A stretch of 64,000 nucleotides of DNA from Dysidea avara (Eukaryota; Porifera; Demospongiae; Dictyoceratida; Dysideidae): the NCBI RefSeq assembly GCF_963678975.1, contig NC_089275.1, positions 11,129,682-11,193,681 on the forward strand, given 5' to 3'. Made by a program: the position numbers and the translations under genes. Shown piece after piece: positions 31,641-42,400 of the stretch (the stretch's first letter is position 1; the number at the start of each line of letters is the position of its first letter). A model generated the notes under the pieces. That model was not told the origin of the DNA. It worked only from the letters and a program-made list of their open reading frames with translations, and did no database searches.

Positions 31641-33225
31641 TAGAGCAGTCATCCTAATAGAGCAGTCATCCTAATAGAGCAGTCACCTGAAGAGAATTCA
31701 AGAGATCAGCTAGAAACAAGTAACCTGTATAGAGATCAGCTACAAACAAGTCACCCTGTAGAGAGATCAGCCACAAACAATTCACCCTGTAGAGAGATCA
31801 GCTAGAAGAAGTTACCTTGTAGAGAATTCATGCAACTATAGAAAGAGATAATTCAGCTAGAAGAAATCACCTTGTAGAGTTCAGCTACAAAGAAACCACA
31901 ATGTAGAGAGTTCAGCTACAAACAAATCGCCCTGTAGAGAGATCAGCTAGAAGAAGTTACCTTGTAGAGAATTCATGCAACTATAGAAAGAGATAATTCA
32001 GCTAGAAGAAATCACCTTGTAGAGTTCAGCTACAAAGAAACCATCATTTAGAGAGTTCAGCTTCAAACAAATCACCAGTAGAGAGTTCAGCTACAAACAA
32101 ATCTCCCTGTAGAGAGATCAGCTAGAAGAAGTTACCTTGTAGAGAGTTCAGTTACAAAGAAACCACCATGTAGAGAATTCATTTACAAACTAGTGACCCT
32201 GTAGAGACATCAGCTAGAAGAAGTTACCTTGTAAAGTGTTCAGCTACATAGAAACCATTCTGTAAAGAGCTCAGCTGCAAACAAATCACCTGTACAGAAT
32301 TCAGCTACAAACAAATCACCCTGTAGAGACATCAGCTAGAAGAAGTTACCTTGTAAAGAGTTCAGCTGCATAGAAACCATTCTGTAAAGAGATCAGCTGC
32401 AAACAAATCACCTGTACAGAATTCAGCTACAAATAAATCACCCTGTAGAGAGATTAGCTAGAAGAAGTTACTTTGTTGATAGTTCAGCTACAAACAAATC
32501 ACCCTGTAGAGAGATCAGCTAGAAGAAGTTACCTTGTAGAGAATTCAGCTACAAAGAAACCATCATGAAGAGAGTTCAGCTGCAAACAAATCTCCCTGTA
32601 GAGAGTTCAGTTAGAAGAAGTTACCTTGTAGAGAGTTCAGCTACAAAGAAACCATTCTGTAAAGTGCTCAGCTGCAAACAAATCACCTGTATAGAATTCA
32701 GCTACAAACAAATCATCCTTTAGAGAGATCAGCTGGAAGAAATTACCTTGTATAGAGTTCAGCTACAGTACAAAGAAACCACCATGTAGAGAGTTCAGCT
32801 GCAAAGAAATCACCCTGTAGAAAATTCTGTCACAAACAAATTGCCCTGTAGAAAGATCAGTTAGAAGAAGTTATCTTGTAGAGAGTTCAGCTACAAAGAA
32901 ACCACCATGTAGAGAGTTCAGCTAGAAGAAATTACGTTGTAGAGAGTTCAGCTACAAAGAAACCATCATCTAGATAGCTCAGCTGCAAACAAATCACCTG
33001 TAGAGAGTTCAGCTACAAACAAATCTCCCTGTAGAGAGATCAGTTAGAAGAAGTTACCTTGTAGAGAGTTCAGCTACAAAGAAACCATTCTGTAAAGAGC
33101 TCAGGAGCAAAAAAATCACCTGTACAGAATTCAGCTACAAACAAATCACCCTGTAGAGAGAACAGCTAGAAGAAGTTACCTTGAAGAGTGTTCAGTTACA
33201 AAGAAACCACCATGGACAGTTCTGT
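31640..33225 (+). repeat. Minisatellite array 2 with higher-order structure
   Basis: About 1.6 kb of 30-31 bp units of three types in a recurring order: a GATCAGCTAGAAGAAGTTACC unit, a TTCAGCTACAAAGAAACCA unit and a TTCAGCTGCAAACAAATCACC unit. Together they form a higher-order period near 92 bp. Its start consists of shorter CCTAATAGAGCAGTCAT repeats at the tail of R1. Confidence 0.9.
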
Positions 33226-33351
33226 AATAAATATATGAATTATATATATAATTTGTACATTTACTAATAATAAAATCAGAAATATTTAAGGTACATCTGC
33301 TTCACCTTTTCTTCTTCCTGTGATAAAGAAAAAAAAATAGGTTTAAAAAGT
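33226..33351. other. Short AT-rich stretch
   Basis: AT-rich link between the array and the palindromic element. Nothing recognised. Confidence 0.4.
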
Positions 33352-33741
33352 CCCAAAGCAGGCCATAGGCCGGCTTTGGGGCATACAAATACAAAAAGAA
33401 GTGAAATCTAATCCAAAACAGCCAAGCTGTAAAAAAACAGTGCGGCCCTCAAAAAGGCTATGGTGAAAAAAGATGTGAAATCCAAGGTGGCGGCCAAGAA
33501 ATGGCTGTGATGGTAGGTTAATGGTAAAAATTTTAATAACGACAATTCAGGTGAATTTTGTGCCAATTGACCAAGCGGCACCAAAATTCACCTGAATTGT
33601 CGTTATTAAAATTTTTACCATTAACCTACCATCACAGCCATTTCTTGGCCGCCATCTTGGATTTCACATCTTTTTTCACCATAGCCTTTTTGAGGGCCGC
33701 ACACTTTTTTTACAGCTTGGCTGTTTTGGATTAAATATCTT
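33352..33741. mobile_element. P1 palindromic (foldback) element, most complete copy
   Basis: Two arms of about 170 bp are almost perfect reverse complements around a centre near 33565: CCAAGCTGTAAAAA..., GAAATCCAAGGTGGCGGCC, GGTTAATGGTAAAAATTTTA and CAATTCAGGTGAATTTTG with their complements. The left side extends further (CCAAAGCAGGCCATAGGCC). Non-coding; able to form a very long hairpin. Confidence 0.88.
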
Positions 33742-34594
33742 TAACAAGGTAAAAATGATTAATATCATTCAATCAACATTTAAAATAAAATGACTTTATA
33801 AAAGTTATAGTATAAAGGACATTAAGTGGTTCCTTCAAATCAGTAGGATCCAGGACTGGAAGATGGTATAAAATTATTTTGCCTTGATATCTAACAATGC
33901 TTATAAGATTACAAGCAACTCCGTTTTACTTATAGAAAAGAGAAGATCTATAATAATTATAGCTGAGTGTGACGGACATACTTATTTCATTTAGTTCAAG
34001 GGTAATAATTTCAGGAACCTCTTCAAATTTAATATGTATATATGCACTATAATAATAATAATAGCTATAGCTATATACTTGGAATAGACATTAGACTTCA
34101 ACTTCCAAAATGAAGGATCCACTATGAAACAGAATTATCCTATTCCCTTGCAACAATCTAATTTTTGTGAACATTTTATTAATAACTTTGACAACAATAA
34201 TTTTTGCACTTACCACTACATCTGTCCCTTCTTCAAGTACTCTGAGATCCCTACTTCAAGTGCTCCAAGATTCCTGCTCCTACGAACTATCCCATTCTTT
34301 AACTTGTATCCTTTATTCCTTTCTACCCCTTATAATTTTACTTGTAGTTAGGTAATTGTAATTTATAAATAAAATTATCTTATGGCTACCAGTGCTATAG
34401 ACACTGCACCTTCAGGACTATAATAATATTGTAATTATTATTTTGCTGTATAGCCTCAGGCCTGCATTGCATGTAGCATATGTAAAGTTCTGTACAACGT
34501 TAAAATGTAAATAATAGAATACTTCATGTTGGTTAAACAATCTATAGTTTCTCATATGACCTTTATTAGATTATCCTGATCATATTATAAATAT
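33742..34594. other. Gene-free stretch
   Basis: AT-rich sequence with a short ATAATAATAATAGCTATAGC run near 34050. Overlapping frames at 34124-34355 lack domain features. Confidence 0.45.
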
Positions 34595-35330
34595 AAAGAG
34601 AAGATACTCTAATAAAGCAATCAGGCAAAATGAACTACTCTAATAGAACAGTCACCTAGACACAGTAAAAATCTCTTCACAATTCTTGCATGCTGTATCA
34701 TTTCTCATTCCCAATAAAGATTTTACAGTTTGCTGTGGCTATGCAGCAGATGTTTAAGGCTCTCTGTGCATAGCTGGTTTGTCAGCTGAGCAGTTGCAGA
34801 CTGTCACAAGATACATGAGCTCTCAAATAACAATCAGTTGTGATTTGTTTGCTCTTTATAGTGTGTAGAAGCTGAAATCATGTGAATTTGCTCAAAAGTT
34901 TAATCAGCAGTTGTAGTTTTCGCGGAAATAAAAGTCCGATATTCGATACACCTACATGCGCCTACAGATTTAATAATTACTGAGGCGTAGAATCGATTTA
35001 TAAGCTGAAACTTGGTGGGCTGAACCTTGCGTGATTACCCTAGCTTCATGCCAAATTTCATTCAAATCCGTGCATTTATTGTGCTTTGTGAGCTGCAGTC
35101 CGAAAATCCATACTTTTCGCCAAAACGTCATGCGATTCGGACACATGCTTATTGGTTCGCCAAACACACATTCCTTGAAGAAATCCTAAGAAACTTGGTG
35201 GGCTAAATGGTGAGTGTCTACGGTAATAGCAATGCAAAATGCAAGAGAATACGTCGCATAGTATCTGCGTACGAGTGTCCGAAAATTCCTGGTGGCCGAA
35301 CATCGGTGGCTTACTCTAATAGAGCAGTCA
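34595..35330 (-). repeat. R2 dispersed repeat, copy 2 (inverted)
   Basis: Reverse complement of 28339-29615 minus its two insertions. It provides the empty sites that define both insertions. Contains CTCTAATAGA motifs at both ends. Confidence 0.88.
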
Positions 35331-35376
35331 CTGAGGGGCAAAAAAGGTGCATAAAAAATGTCGAAAAAAATTAACT

Positions 35377-35494
35377 CAACATGACTTTTATTCAGTAAGA
35401 ATTATAAATGATTGGAATGGACTCCCATATGACTCAGTTAATGTTCATTCAACTAATTTGTTTAAGACACACCTAGATAGATTTTATTATGATT
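35377..35494 (+). pseudogene. LINE C-terminal fragment
   Basis: The frame DFYSVRIINDWNGLPYDSV and LFKTHLDRFYYD followed by a stop is the typical CR1-type C-terminus (NxWNxLP). A different subfamily from the 18-kb copy. Confidence 0.7.
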
Positions 35495-35495
35495 A

Positions 35496-35581
35496 GGCCA
35501 CTCCAAATAAATTCTCTGTTTCCCGTCCTGGATTCAGGCATATTTGCATGCGGGCGGACGGTCCATTTCCATTATTTTATT
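35496..35581. mobile_element. GGCCACTCC MITE, left end only
   Basis: TTA then GGCCACTCCAAATAAATTC and the CGGGCGGACGGTCCATT segment match the 9045 element. The right half is missing where another element begins. Confidence 0.7.
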
Positions 35582-35586
35582 ATAAG

Positions 35587-35931
35587 CAGGGGCGGATCCA
35601 GAGTTTGGAAAGAGGGGGAGCACCTTTCTGAAAAACAGTTGAAGACCAAAAAAACTTGCTGAAAACCAGTTGAAGACCCGCAAAAAAAAAAAAAAAAAGG
35701 TCACGACAATAATAGCTAGTTATCCTTACCAACTATAATTATCACGTCTGTTATGTAAAATAAAATCCTATTTATAGCTTCATAGGTAAGCTACACTGCC
35801 TCATGAACATTGTGACTGCTTTGTTAGAGTAATTGACTGCTCTATTAGAGTATCTCGATCTTGTATGCAATTTCTTGAAGGGGGGGGGGGGGGGGATTTG
35901 CCCCAAATGCCCCATCCTGGATCCGCCATTG
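35587..35931. mobile_element. hAT-like MITE, 5-bp TSD (copy 2)
   Basis: Starts CAGGGGCGGATCCAG and ends CTGGATCCGCCATTG, with ATAAG on both sides (35582-35586, 35932-35936). Contains a GAAGACC...AAAAGGTCA block, TCTATTAGAGTATCTCGATC and a 15-base G run. Confidence 0.85.
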
Positions 35932-36123
35932 ATAAGATTGGCTATCTTTTGAAGCCATTATTTGTCTGGCACAGCCAAAAAGGCTGCATAAAAGCATGCA
36001 TAATAAGCTTGTCCTTCTTTTGTAAGTTACAAAAATAACACAAACGAAGGTTTGTGCTGACTTGATAGCACTGCTGACACAGGGGCGGATCCAGGGGGGG
36101 GGGGGACCTTGGGGGCTGAAGCC

Positions 36124-36604
36124 CAGGGGCGGATCCAGGAGCCAGCAAGGGGAGGGGCACAAACAGGTTAAGTTGTTGGTGGTTGGGGAGATCCAGATTC
36201 TCTTGCTAGTTGCTGCATTTTTGAAACAGCAAATAATCACCTCTTAGTAGTATCTCACTGATGATTTTTGCCATTTTGGCCTTTGAAGATGGTTGTAAAG
36301 TCTTAAAAGCTGTTTAAAGGCTCCAAACGTCTTAAACAACAGCAACACGATAATTAATTTTAGAGGCGCTTAGTGCGCACGAAGGTGCTAGGTAACAATT
36401 TAACAGCTAGTTTGACATTGGTTTGCTTCGTTTTCAGGTGAAATTGTAATAAGTGCTAGTAAAATGTACATATTTTCATGAGGTGTATAGCTAAACTGAT
36501 CTTGGCCTGGTAGTATTTTAATTACAAGTATGGCTGGCTCTTCCACAAGGTGAGAGGGGGGGGGGGGCATTTGCCCCTATTGCCCCATCCTGGATCCGCC
36601 ATTG
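36124..36604. mobile_element. hAT-like MITE, 5-bp TSD (copy 4, nested)
   Basis: CAGGGGCGGATCCAGG to CTGGATCCGCCATTG with AAGCC on both sides (36119-36123, 36605-36609). It lies inside copy 3. A long C run follows it (36607-36632). Confidence 0.82.
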
Positions 36605-37445
36605 AAGCCCCCCCCCCCCCCCCCCCCCCCCCCTTCATATTTAGGCTTTACTTGATCAATATGCTGAGTATTATAATGAAATTTTGTTTTAGCATAATTA
36701 TATGATCACTAATAATACAAATACTCATAGAACCACCTTATAAGCATTTTTCCAAGGTATTATCAGTGGATTTATGCTACAGTTTATGCAACAAGGACCC
36801 GGATCAGCATTGGAGGTGTACAAGATCGAGATACTCTAATAGAGCAGTCAGCTAACTACTCTAATAGAACATTCACTGGAACATGTAGTTGGTTCTGTTA
36901 TGGAATTTTTCCAAATCTGCCTGCACCTATACATACAATGAAGTGCAATAGTCTGTTTAAAGGGCTTCATTCATCTACTTGTGTACATAGTTAATATGTA
37001 TGACAATACTTAATTCAGGTACACAATTTCCATTGAAAATGCTCTCAGATTCAATCTTGTATTGTTCAAATTTCAAAATTTTCCACTTTCAACGTACTAT
37101 TATTCTAACATGCACCTATTCAATGTTGTGCAATTGTGAGAGGGGTGCATCATGTACTTGGTTGCCTGTACCTACCCAAACTTTTCCATTAGCAAAATAC
37201 TTCAGAGTCAGAGAGCCATACCTATAATCTAAAGGCAGTATATAAAATATCTACAGGCAGAAAATATTATGAATTTTATGTGGAAATGTCTCCAAATTGC
37301 AGTATTTTAGCATCTATTTTTCAAAATGTTCCTAGGGGGACATGCCCCCAGACCCCCCTAGTTCCAGCATGCTTCGCATGCTGGGAAGTGTGTTTCGCAC
37401 ACCTCTACCCAAGAGATTAGTACATTGAGTTAGCCCCCCCTTTTA

Positions 37446-37824
37446 GGCCAGGCAAAGTTGATTGACAGTTTATCGTCCGGGATATTTGAAAAAGTCATGC
37501 GGGCGGGAGGTCATTTTTCATATTTCATAGTTTTTAACATGGAAAAACATTTAAAAAGTAGCTTCACACAGTTGCTAGCTACTTTAACAATGATTGCAGA
37601 GCTTATTTGATTACATCACTGTTAATACTTAGCTATTCGTTTATGCAATCTCTCTTTAGAATCGTCACGTTTGTTGCACACACCATGTTTTAATATACAA
37701 AAACGAGTTCAGAAGCGTAAGCAATGATTATCACGTGAGAAATAATGAATTATGAAATTATTGCTCTATTCCTAAAAACCCGTGCGGGCGGTGACGATAA
37801 ACTATGAATTAATTTGGCCTGGCC
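37446..37824. mobile_element. GGCCAGGC MITE with TTA duplication, nested
   Basis: Ends GGCCAGGCAAAGTTGATT and, inverted, GGCCAGGCCAAATTAATT; both arms reach AGTTTATCGTC. TTA flanks it (37443-37445, 37825-37827). Third type in the GGCC-terminal group; it sits inside the outer hAT-like element. Confidence 0.85.
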
Positions 37825-37894
37825 TTATAAATCCTAGATCCGCCCCTGTGACACTGTTTCAAGATAGCTTTTACTGATCCTATCAGTATGCAAG

Positions 37895-38003
37895 AATAAC
37901 CGGAAAATAATGGAAGAATACGGAATAATGGAATATTTGGAGTTGGCAGTAACCAGATGCGGGTGGTGGACGGGAAACAGAGAATTTGTTTGGAGTGGCC
38001 TTA
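37895..38003. mobile_element. GGCCACTCC MITE, right end only
   Basis: Inverted match to the left part of the 9045 element, ending TTTGTTTGGAGTGGCC next to TTA. The other end is missing. Confidence 0.7.
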
Positions 38004-38039
38004 CCAGTATGATATTGTATAGTTATTTTTGTAGTAGTT

Positions 38040-38103
38040 TGATTGTTTAGATCAGGTTTTTACAGGCTTTGCCTCCTTACCTGTACCCCCAATAATAATA
38101 AAT
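38040..38103 (+). repeat. LINE 3' end with (AAT)n tail
   Basis: TTTTTACAGGCTTTGCCTCC and AATAATAATAAATAATAATA match the 3' end of the LINE at 8760-8834. No coding part remains. Confidence 0.65.
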
Positions 38104-38390
38104 AATAATAATAATGACCAGAGTTCGAACCAAGGACCTCCATACCTAACGCCTGTATCCTTAACCACTGAACCACTGCTATCTCGGCTGATCACTTCAC
38201 TTAATTTCTACCTTACAAACAAAAATTCTAGCTTAATAAGTAAACCTGACCTTACAAACAAAAATTCTAGCTTAATAAGTAAACCTGATCTACCAATAGA
38301 AGATCTAGATTGTTCTAGAACATTCTATGTGTGTTCTATTAGATGATTTCAGCGAAAGCAAAAACGTGCGTTCTATTAGAGTAAGCCACC
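38104..38390 (-). repeat. SINE-like repeat with tRNA-derived head
   Basis: On the minus strand GTGGTTCAGTGGTTAAGGAT resembles an A box, and CTTGGTTCGAACTCTGG gives a clear B box. The same body follows the head at 21295-21512, in opposite genomic orientation. A 39-bp internal duplication (AAACCTGA...TTACAAACAAAAATTC) is near 38210-38287. Confidence 0.65.
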
Positions 38391-39660
38391 AATGTTTGAC
38401 CACCATCGGTTAGGACGCGATTTTTCTTTAAACTTGCAAAGAAAATTTCTGCTCTTGCTATGCCTTTGGGGAGGTCTAGGCCATAAACTCTTGCATGCAA
38501 AATTTTAGACCTGCAGCTTTCTTTGTCTGGCTGCAGGAGGTGCAAAAGTGACCTGTCTGAATGTTCTCAATTCTCGGACAAAAAATATGCATTATCGGTT
38601 GAGTAGCACTGCTAGTAATGCTTGAAGCTGATCAAGTCTTTTTGTGCTTGATATGAAAGAGCAACTCTTATACTCTCCAAATATATGTAGATATTTGGCT
38701 TAGTACTTATTGGCTGTGAATTACAAAGCTCAAAAGTCACCTCTGTCGAGCAATCTTAAATTCGGCCACATGTGAAGCTCGTACAAATCAAATAGTTACC
38801 TATATCGAATTCAAAGCTATTTTTATGAACATTGAGAGCATCAGCTACCGTCCAATAGTAAATAGATACATTCACAATGACCGCACCTTGATTTTTTCCC
38901 GAATAGCTACATTACATTTAGGCTTCTCTGACAGTAGCAGCCTACCTACTGCACTCAGCACACATATACACAATCCAAATCCATTTATATGGAGTTTTTA
39001 CTAACCCCTGTCTTAAAAATGTCAAAATTTCCTCTCCAAAATGTCAGTTACATTAGCCAGATCAAAACACTCTAATAGAACAGTCACTTATTATACAATT
39101 GGAACAGTCAGAAAATCTGAGGGCCACGCTGAGGTATATTCATTTTAACTGTGATAAGACTATTAATATGTGAATTTCATTGATTACAACGCTTCAATAC
39201 TGATTACACGTGATATAAATAGAAGACACGGTATACACTTTACAAACGAAGCTTGTCTTTTGACCTACTGCAAATTTATTTCTTGACTTTTGACTTTCGT
39301 TTTGACCGAGGACGAAGATTCAGTGGAGTGCAGAATATATTGGAGTGCCATCCCCTTGCATTTGTTGATTTATCATAGAGCACGCCAGACGGGCACGTGA
39401 TTTATTCTACATCTTTGTGGTGGTATGTTGTATGTGTAGTGAAGCCAGAACCTTCTTTCCTGCCGCTTTAGCACTCCAGAACGGTTGTGTCGTCATTTCA
39501 GTGAGTTTCTTTTCGTGTACGCGTTGTAAACACAATGTGTTGTGTGGTTGTATCACCTGATTCATTTAAATGCCAGTGACTCGATATCCGCGATATAAGT
39601 ACCGTGTATGATGAAAACAAGGCTATTAATATTTTAATTACCATCGTTTTACACCAATAA
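38391..39660. other. Gene-free stretch
   Basis: Starts with a short R2-like GTAAGCCACCAATG fragment. A TATAAATA string (39214-39221) and a CACTCTAATAGAACAGTCAC motif (about 39067) are present, but no gene follows convincingly. Confidence 0.45.
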
Positions 39661-39965
39661 GAAATGACGATCAATTCTCGTCGTTATTCATTCTTTATCA
39701 ATACTGTCTTTCTGTGGAATTCCATACCATTATACATTCTCAATGACTCCAACCCCAAATCTTTCCGGCATTCTTTATACTGTTTTGTGTGTGTTAATTG
39801 ATGTTTTGTATCTCTGCTTTTGTTTGTTTTTGTGTATTTTGTATTTAGTGTAGTTTTGTAGATTTCTTTGTTTTTATAATGTTATATTTTGGGCTGACAC
39901 CTTGTACAGGCTTTGCCTTTTGTGTATGCCTTCCCTTGTGGTAAAATTGATAATAATAATAATGA
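39661..39965 (+). pseudogene. 5'-truncated LINE 3' end
   Basis: Frame INSRRYSFFINTVFLWNSIP then PKSFRHSLYCFVCVN and stop, followed by the 3' UTR CTTGTACAGGCTTTGCCTTT and (ATA)n. It closely parallels 8510-8834 of the near full-length LINE. Confidence 0.8.
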
Positions 39966-40233
39966 CGAAATGTAATGTCTTGCCGTTTAATAAACATTTT
40001 CGAAGTACAGAAATTATCCTATGTTACTTACCCTACAAAAGAAGTGGTAGAATCTCCACAGACAAAGTGTCACTGTGTATGCATAGAAGGGCATAGATGA
40101 ATAAAGTATGACTTTTATTATGTGTCCGGAGTTGACAAACTCTGCTGTCCCGCTGATTACCATCAGTTCCCATTGGTCGCTGTACATATAGCTAACTTTG
40201 AAAAAAATATCAGCAATGTTGACCACTAATGGC

Positions 40234-40695
40234 TATGCATACGAGGATGAATGTTTTAGCCAGAAAAGTTTTGCTCAAAGCATTTTGCTCCTGCTGGTTT
40301 CTGAGGGAAGATGCTGCAAAGCGCTAAAGTATATTTACACTTGTGAAACTTGGCTGTTCTGTATATTCTGTAAGTATTGCCATCGTGAACAGAGATTTGA
40401 CAATAGCTTGACTTCCGATTGAGCAGTATCAGACGTACATTTAGGAGAATGAAATGACACAACACATGTGTTAAGCTCCCTCTTTTGTCACTCACAAGAT
40501 AGTTCACTGTACCGTCTTTTGCTAATTGATTGTATTAACTGTGCCAGGGCTTTACTAGGGTTTTTTTTTGAAAGAGAACAGAACACAGTTATGCATTTTG
40601 ACATAAGGGCTAAGAATTTTTGCTCCAAAGCACTTAGCTAACTGCTTCCTTTTTCATTGATAATATGTTGGATATTAACTATCAAGGTGTTAGCT
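40234..40695 (+). repeat. Dispersed repeat, copy 1 (partner 53163-53893)
   Basis: Long near-identical blocks such as GAAAAGTTTTGCTCAAAGCA, GCTCCTGCTGGTTTCTGAGG and ATCAGACGTACATTTAGGAG recur at 53213 onward. This copy lacks the insertion found in the other. Confidence 0.88.
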
Positions 40696-40999
40696 CCGCA
40701 TGTCCATGACCTTAAATAACCCGTATTCCACAGGTCACCAACCACCCTACACCTCAATAAATTTCTAAGCTTTCTTCGCCATTACAGGCTGCTGCATTCT
40801 GTATACTAGATCTATAACAGTAAAATTACAGGATTCCATTGTGTGAGCTCCTTTGGCCTTATTGGTCAAGGCTATAACAGCACTTCTTAGACTAAGAAGA
40901 TGATCGCACATAGCGTCTGCATGATGAGTACTTCTTCCTGTAAGTGCATAATTGCACTTGAGGCACTCCCTCACAGAGACATAACGAAGTGATACTGTA

Positions 41000-41488
41000 T
41001 GGAGAGAAACTTTGGATGAGGAATAATTTGGCGAATCAAGTAAAATATCGCTGTTGGCGAAATAAAATTTGGCGAATTATTAGCAAAGCACACACCTTAT
41101 TTAATTAATTAGATTACTGATTGCTGTGTCTGAAGCGAGAACTGGGAGTGCCATGCCTCTTCAACGCCTGGAATCAGCTATCAACTAACAGTATATCTAC
41201 ACCCTCTGGAATAGTGAATGTCGTACTTAATATGGTATAACTTGCTACTTGTCACACCCGTTTCAAGGTGAGGTTTGAGGATATGTGTAGTGAGGTATAG
41301 TCGAGGCAAGCCTTGCTCTAGCGTGATGCCTGGCCCAGTAGCCCTTGGTTGAGTAGAAAATTGATTAATCCGAGGCGCTTGGTTTGCTATTTTCTTCACC
41401 AGCGAAAATATTTGAATGGGGAAAATTTGGCGAATTCATGGTCATTCGCCAAATTCACCAAATTTTAATGGGGCCAAAGTTCCCTCCA
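41000..41488. mobile_element. Tc1/mariner-like MITE, TA duplication
   Basis: TGGAGAGAAACTTTGG and, inverted, TGGAGGGAACTTTGG lie between TA dinucleotides (40998-40999, 41489-41490). TTTGGCGAAT repeats are subterminal. Related to the element at 62184. Confidence 0.65.
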
Positions 41489-41529
41489 TAAGGTACAAAA
41501 AATCCATTACTGGATTTTAAAATAGACAA

Positions 41530-41825
41530 ATATACAAAAAAATGGAATTTTCAACTAGAGCAGGGACCACAGCACATTGATAAAAAAGTACTGAAAGAAG
41601 CTGGAGTATTGCACGATATTAAATCACAATAAAACAATAAGAAGCGCTATATTTGTACTGTGCTGCAAGATACCACAATGGAAATGCACAGTAGGGATAT
41701 AACACTTCCTATTGTTGTACTGTGATTAAATTTTGTGCATTACTCCAGCTTGTTACAGTACCTTTTTATTGATGTGCTATGGTTCCTACTCTAGTTGAAA
41801 ATTCCAAATATTTTTGTGTACTTGT
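41530..41825. repeat. Palindromic non-coding element
   Basis: Arms of about 120 bp: TGGAATTTTCAACTAGAGCA, GCACATTGATAAAAAAGTAC and GCTGGAGTATTGCAC on the left are mirrored on the right by ACTCTAGTTGAAAATTCCA and partners. No clear target duplication. Confidence 0.75.
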
Positions 41826-41989
41826 TTGTTAACTTTCTTTGTAAATAATTATGACAAGCAAACCCACGTATACTGCATCTGAAATTACATATATAAATTA
41901 TCATCTGAAAAGTGAAGTATCCCTTGTCAGCTATGTTCAACCAGTTACACAGCAGTACGAATCAAGAACTGTTCGAAAAGCACCTCTGC

Positions 41990-42400
41990 AATCAAAATAG
42001 CTACTATGAAAATTACGGACGAACTCCGTTAAGAAGAGAAAGCATCATGTGCTACCGCCAAATCGACACTTTTCGCTGTCAGCAAAGATGAATGGACACA
42101 AAGGAGGACAGTGATAAGTCCATGAAGAATGCATTGTGCATACTGCGGTATGCCAAAAGGCACCTCTCGGGCCAAAGTGACGTCGAATGCTGAAAATATC
42201 AAGCCGTAGCCTTAGAGTTACGCTTGTGTGAAGGCATCAGTCTGTTGCTCAGTCAGCCAGTCAGTAGAAAATTCCGTTAAATAATTTTTTTTTGTAAATT
42301 CCGTTGCAACTTCTTGAAAGCATTTTGGGTCGATCTGAAAACTTGTTTGGGCTTACTTTTGCCTAACCAATACTGCCTCATTGTTGTCAGGGAAGATTGA
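41990..42400 (+). repeat. Dispersed repeat with coding-like stretch (partner 56500-56820)
   Basis: One frame includes MDTKEDSDKSMKNALCILRY; the partner in opposite orientation encodes WDTTEDKGRFMKHALYVLWY in the matching frame, both followed by AKR.LSG-like residues. This suggests both descend from a coding element. The family is not recognised, and frames here are broken. Confidence 0.45.

Larger units (their letters stand above)
36080..37848. mobile_element. hAT-like element, 5-bp TSD (copy 3, outer)
   Basis: CAGGGGCGGATCCAG opens and TAGATCCGCCCCTG closes the element; TGACA flanks it (36075-36079, 37849-37853). It is enlarged by two nested insertions (36124-36604 and 37446-37824). No transposase coding region is seen. 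Confidence 0.8.
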
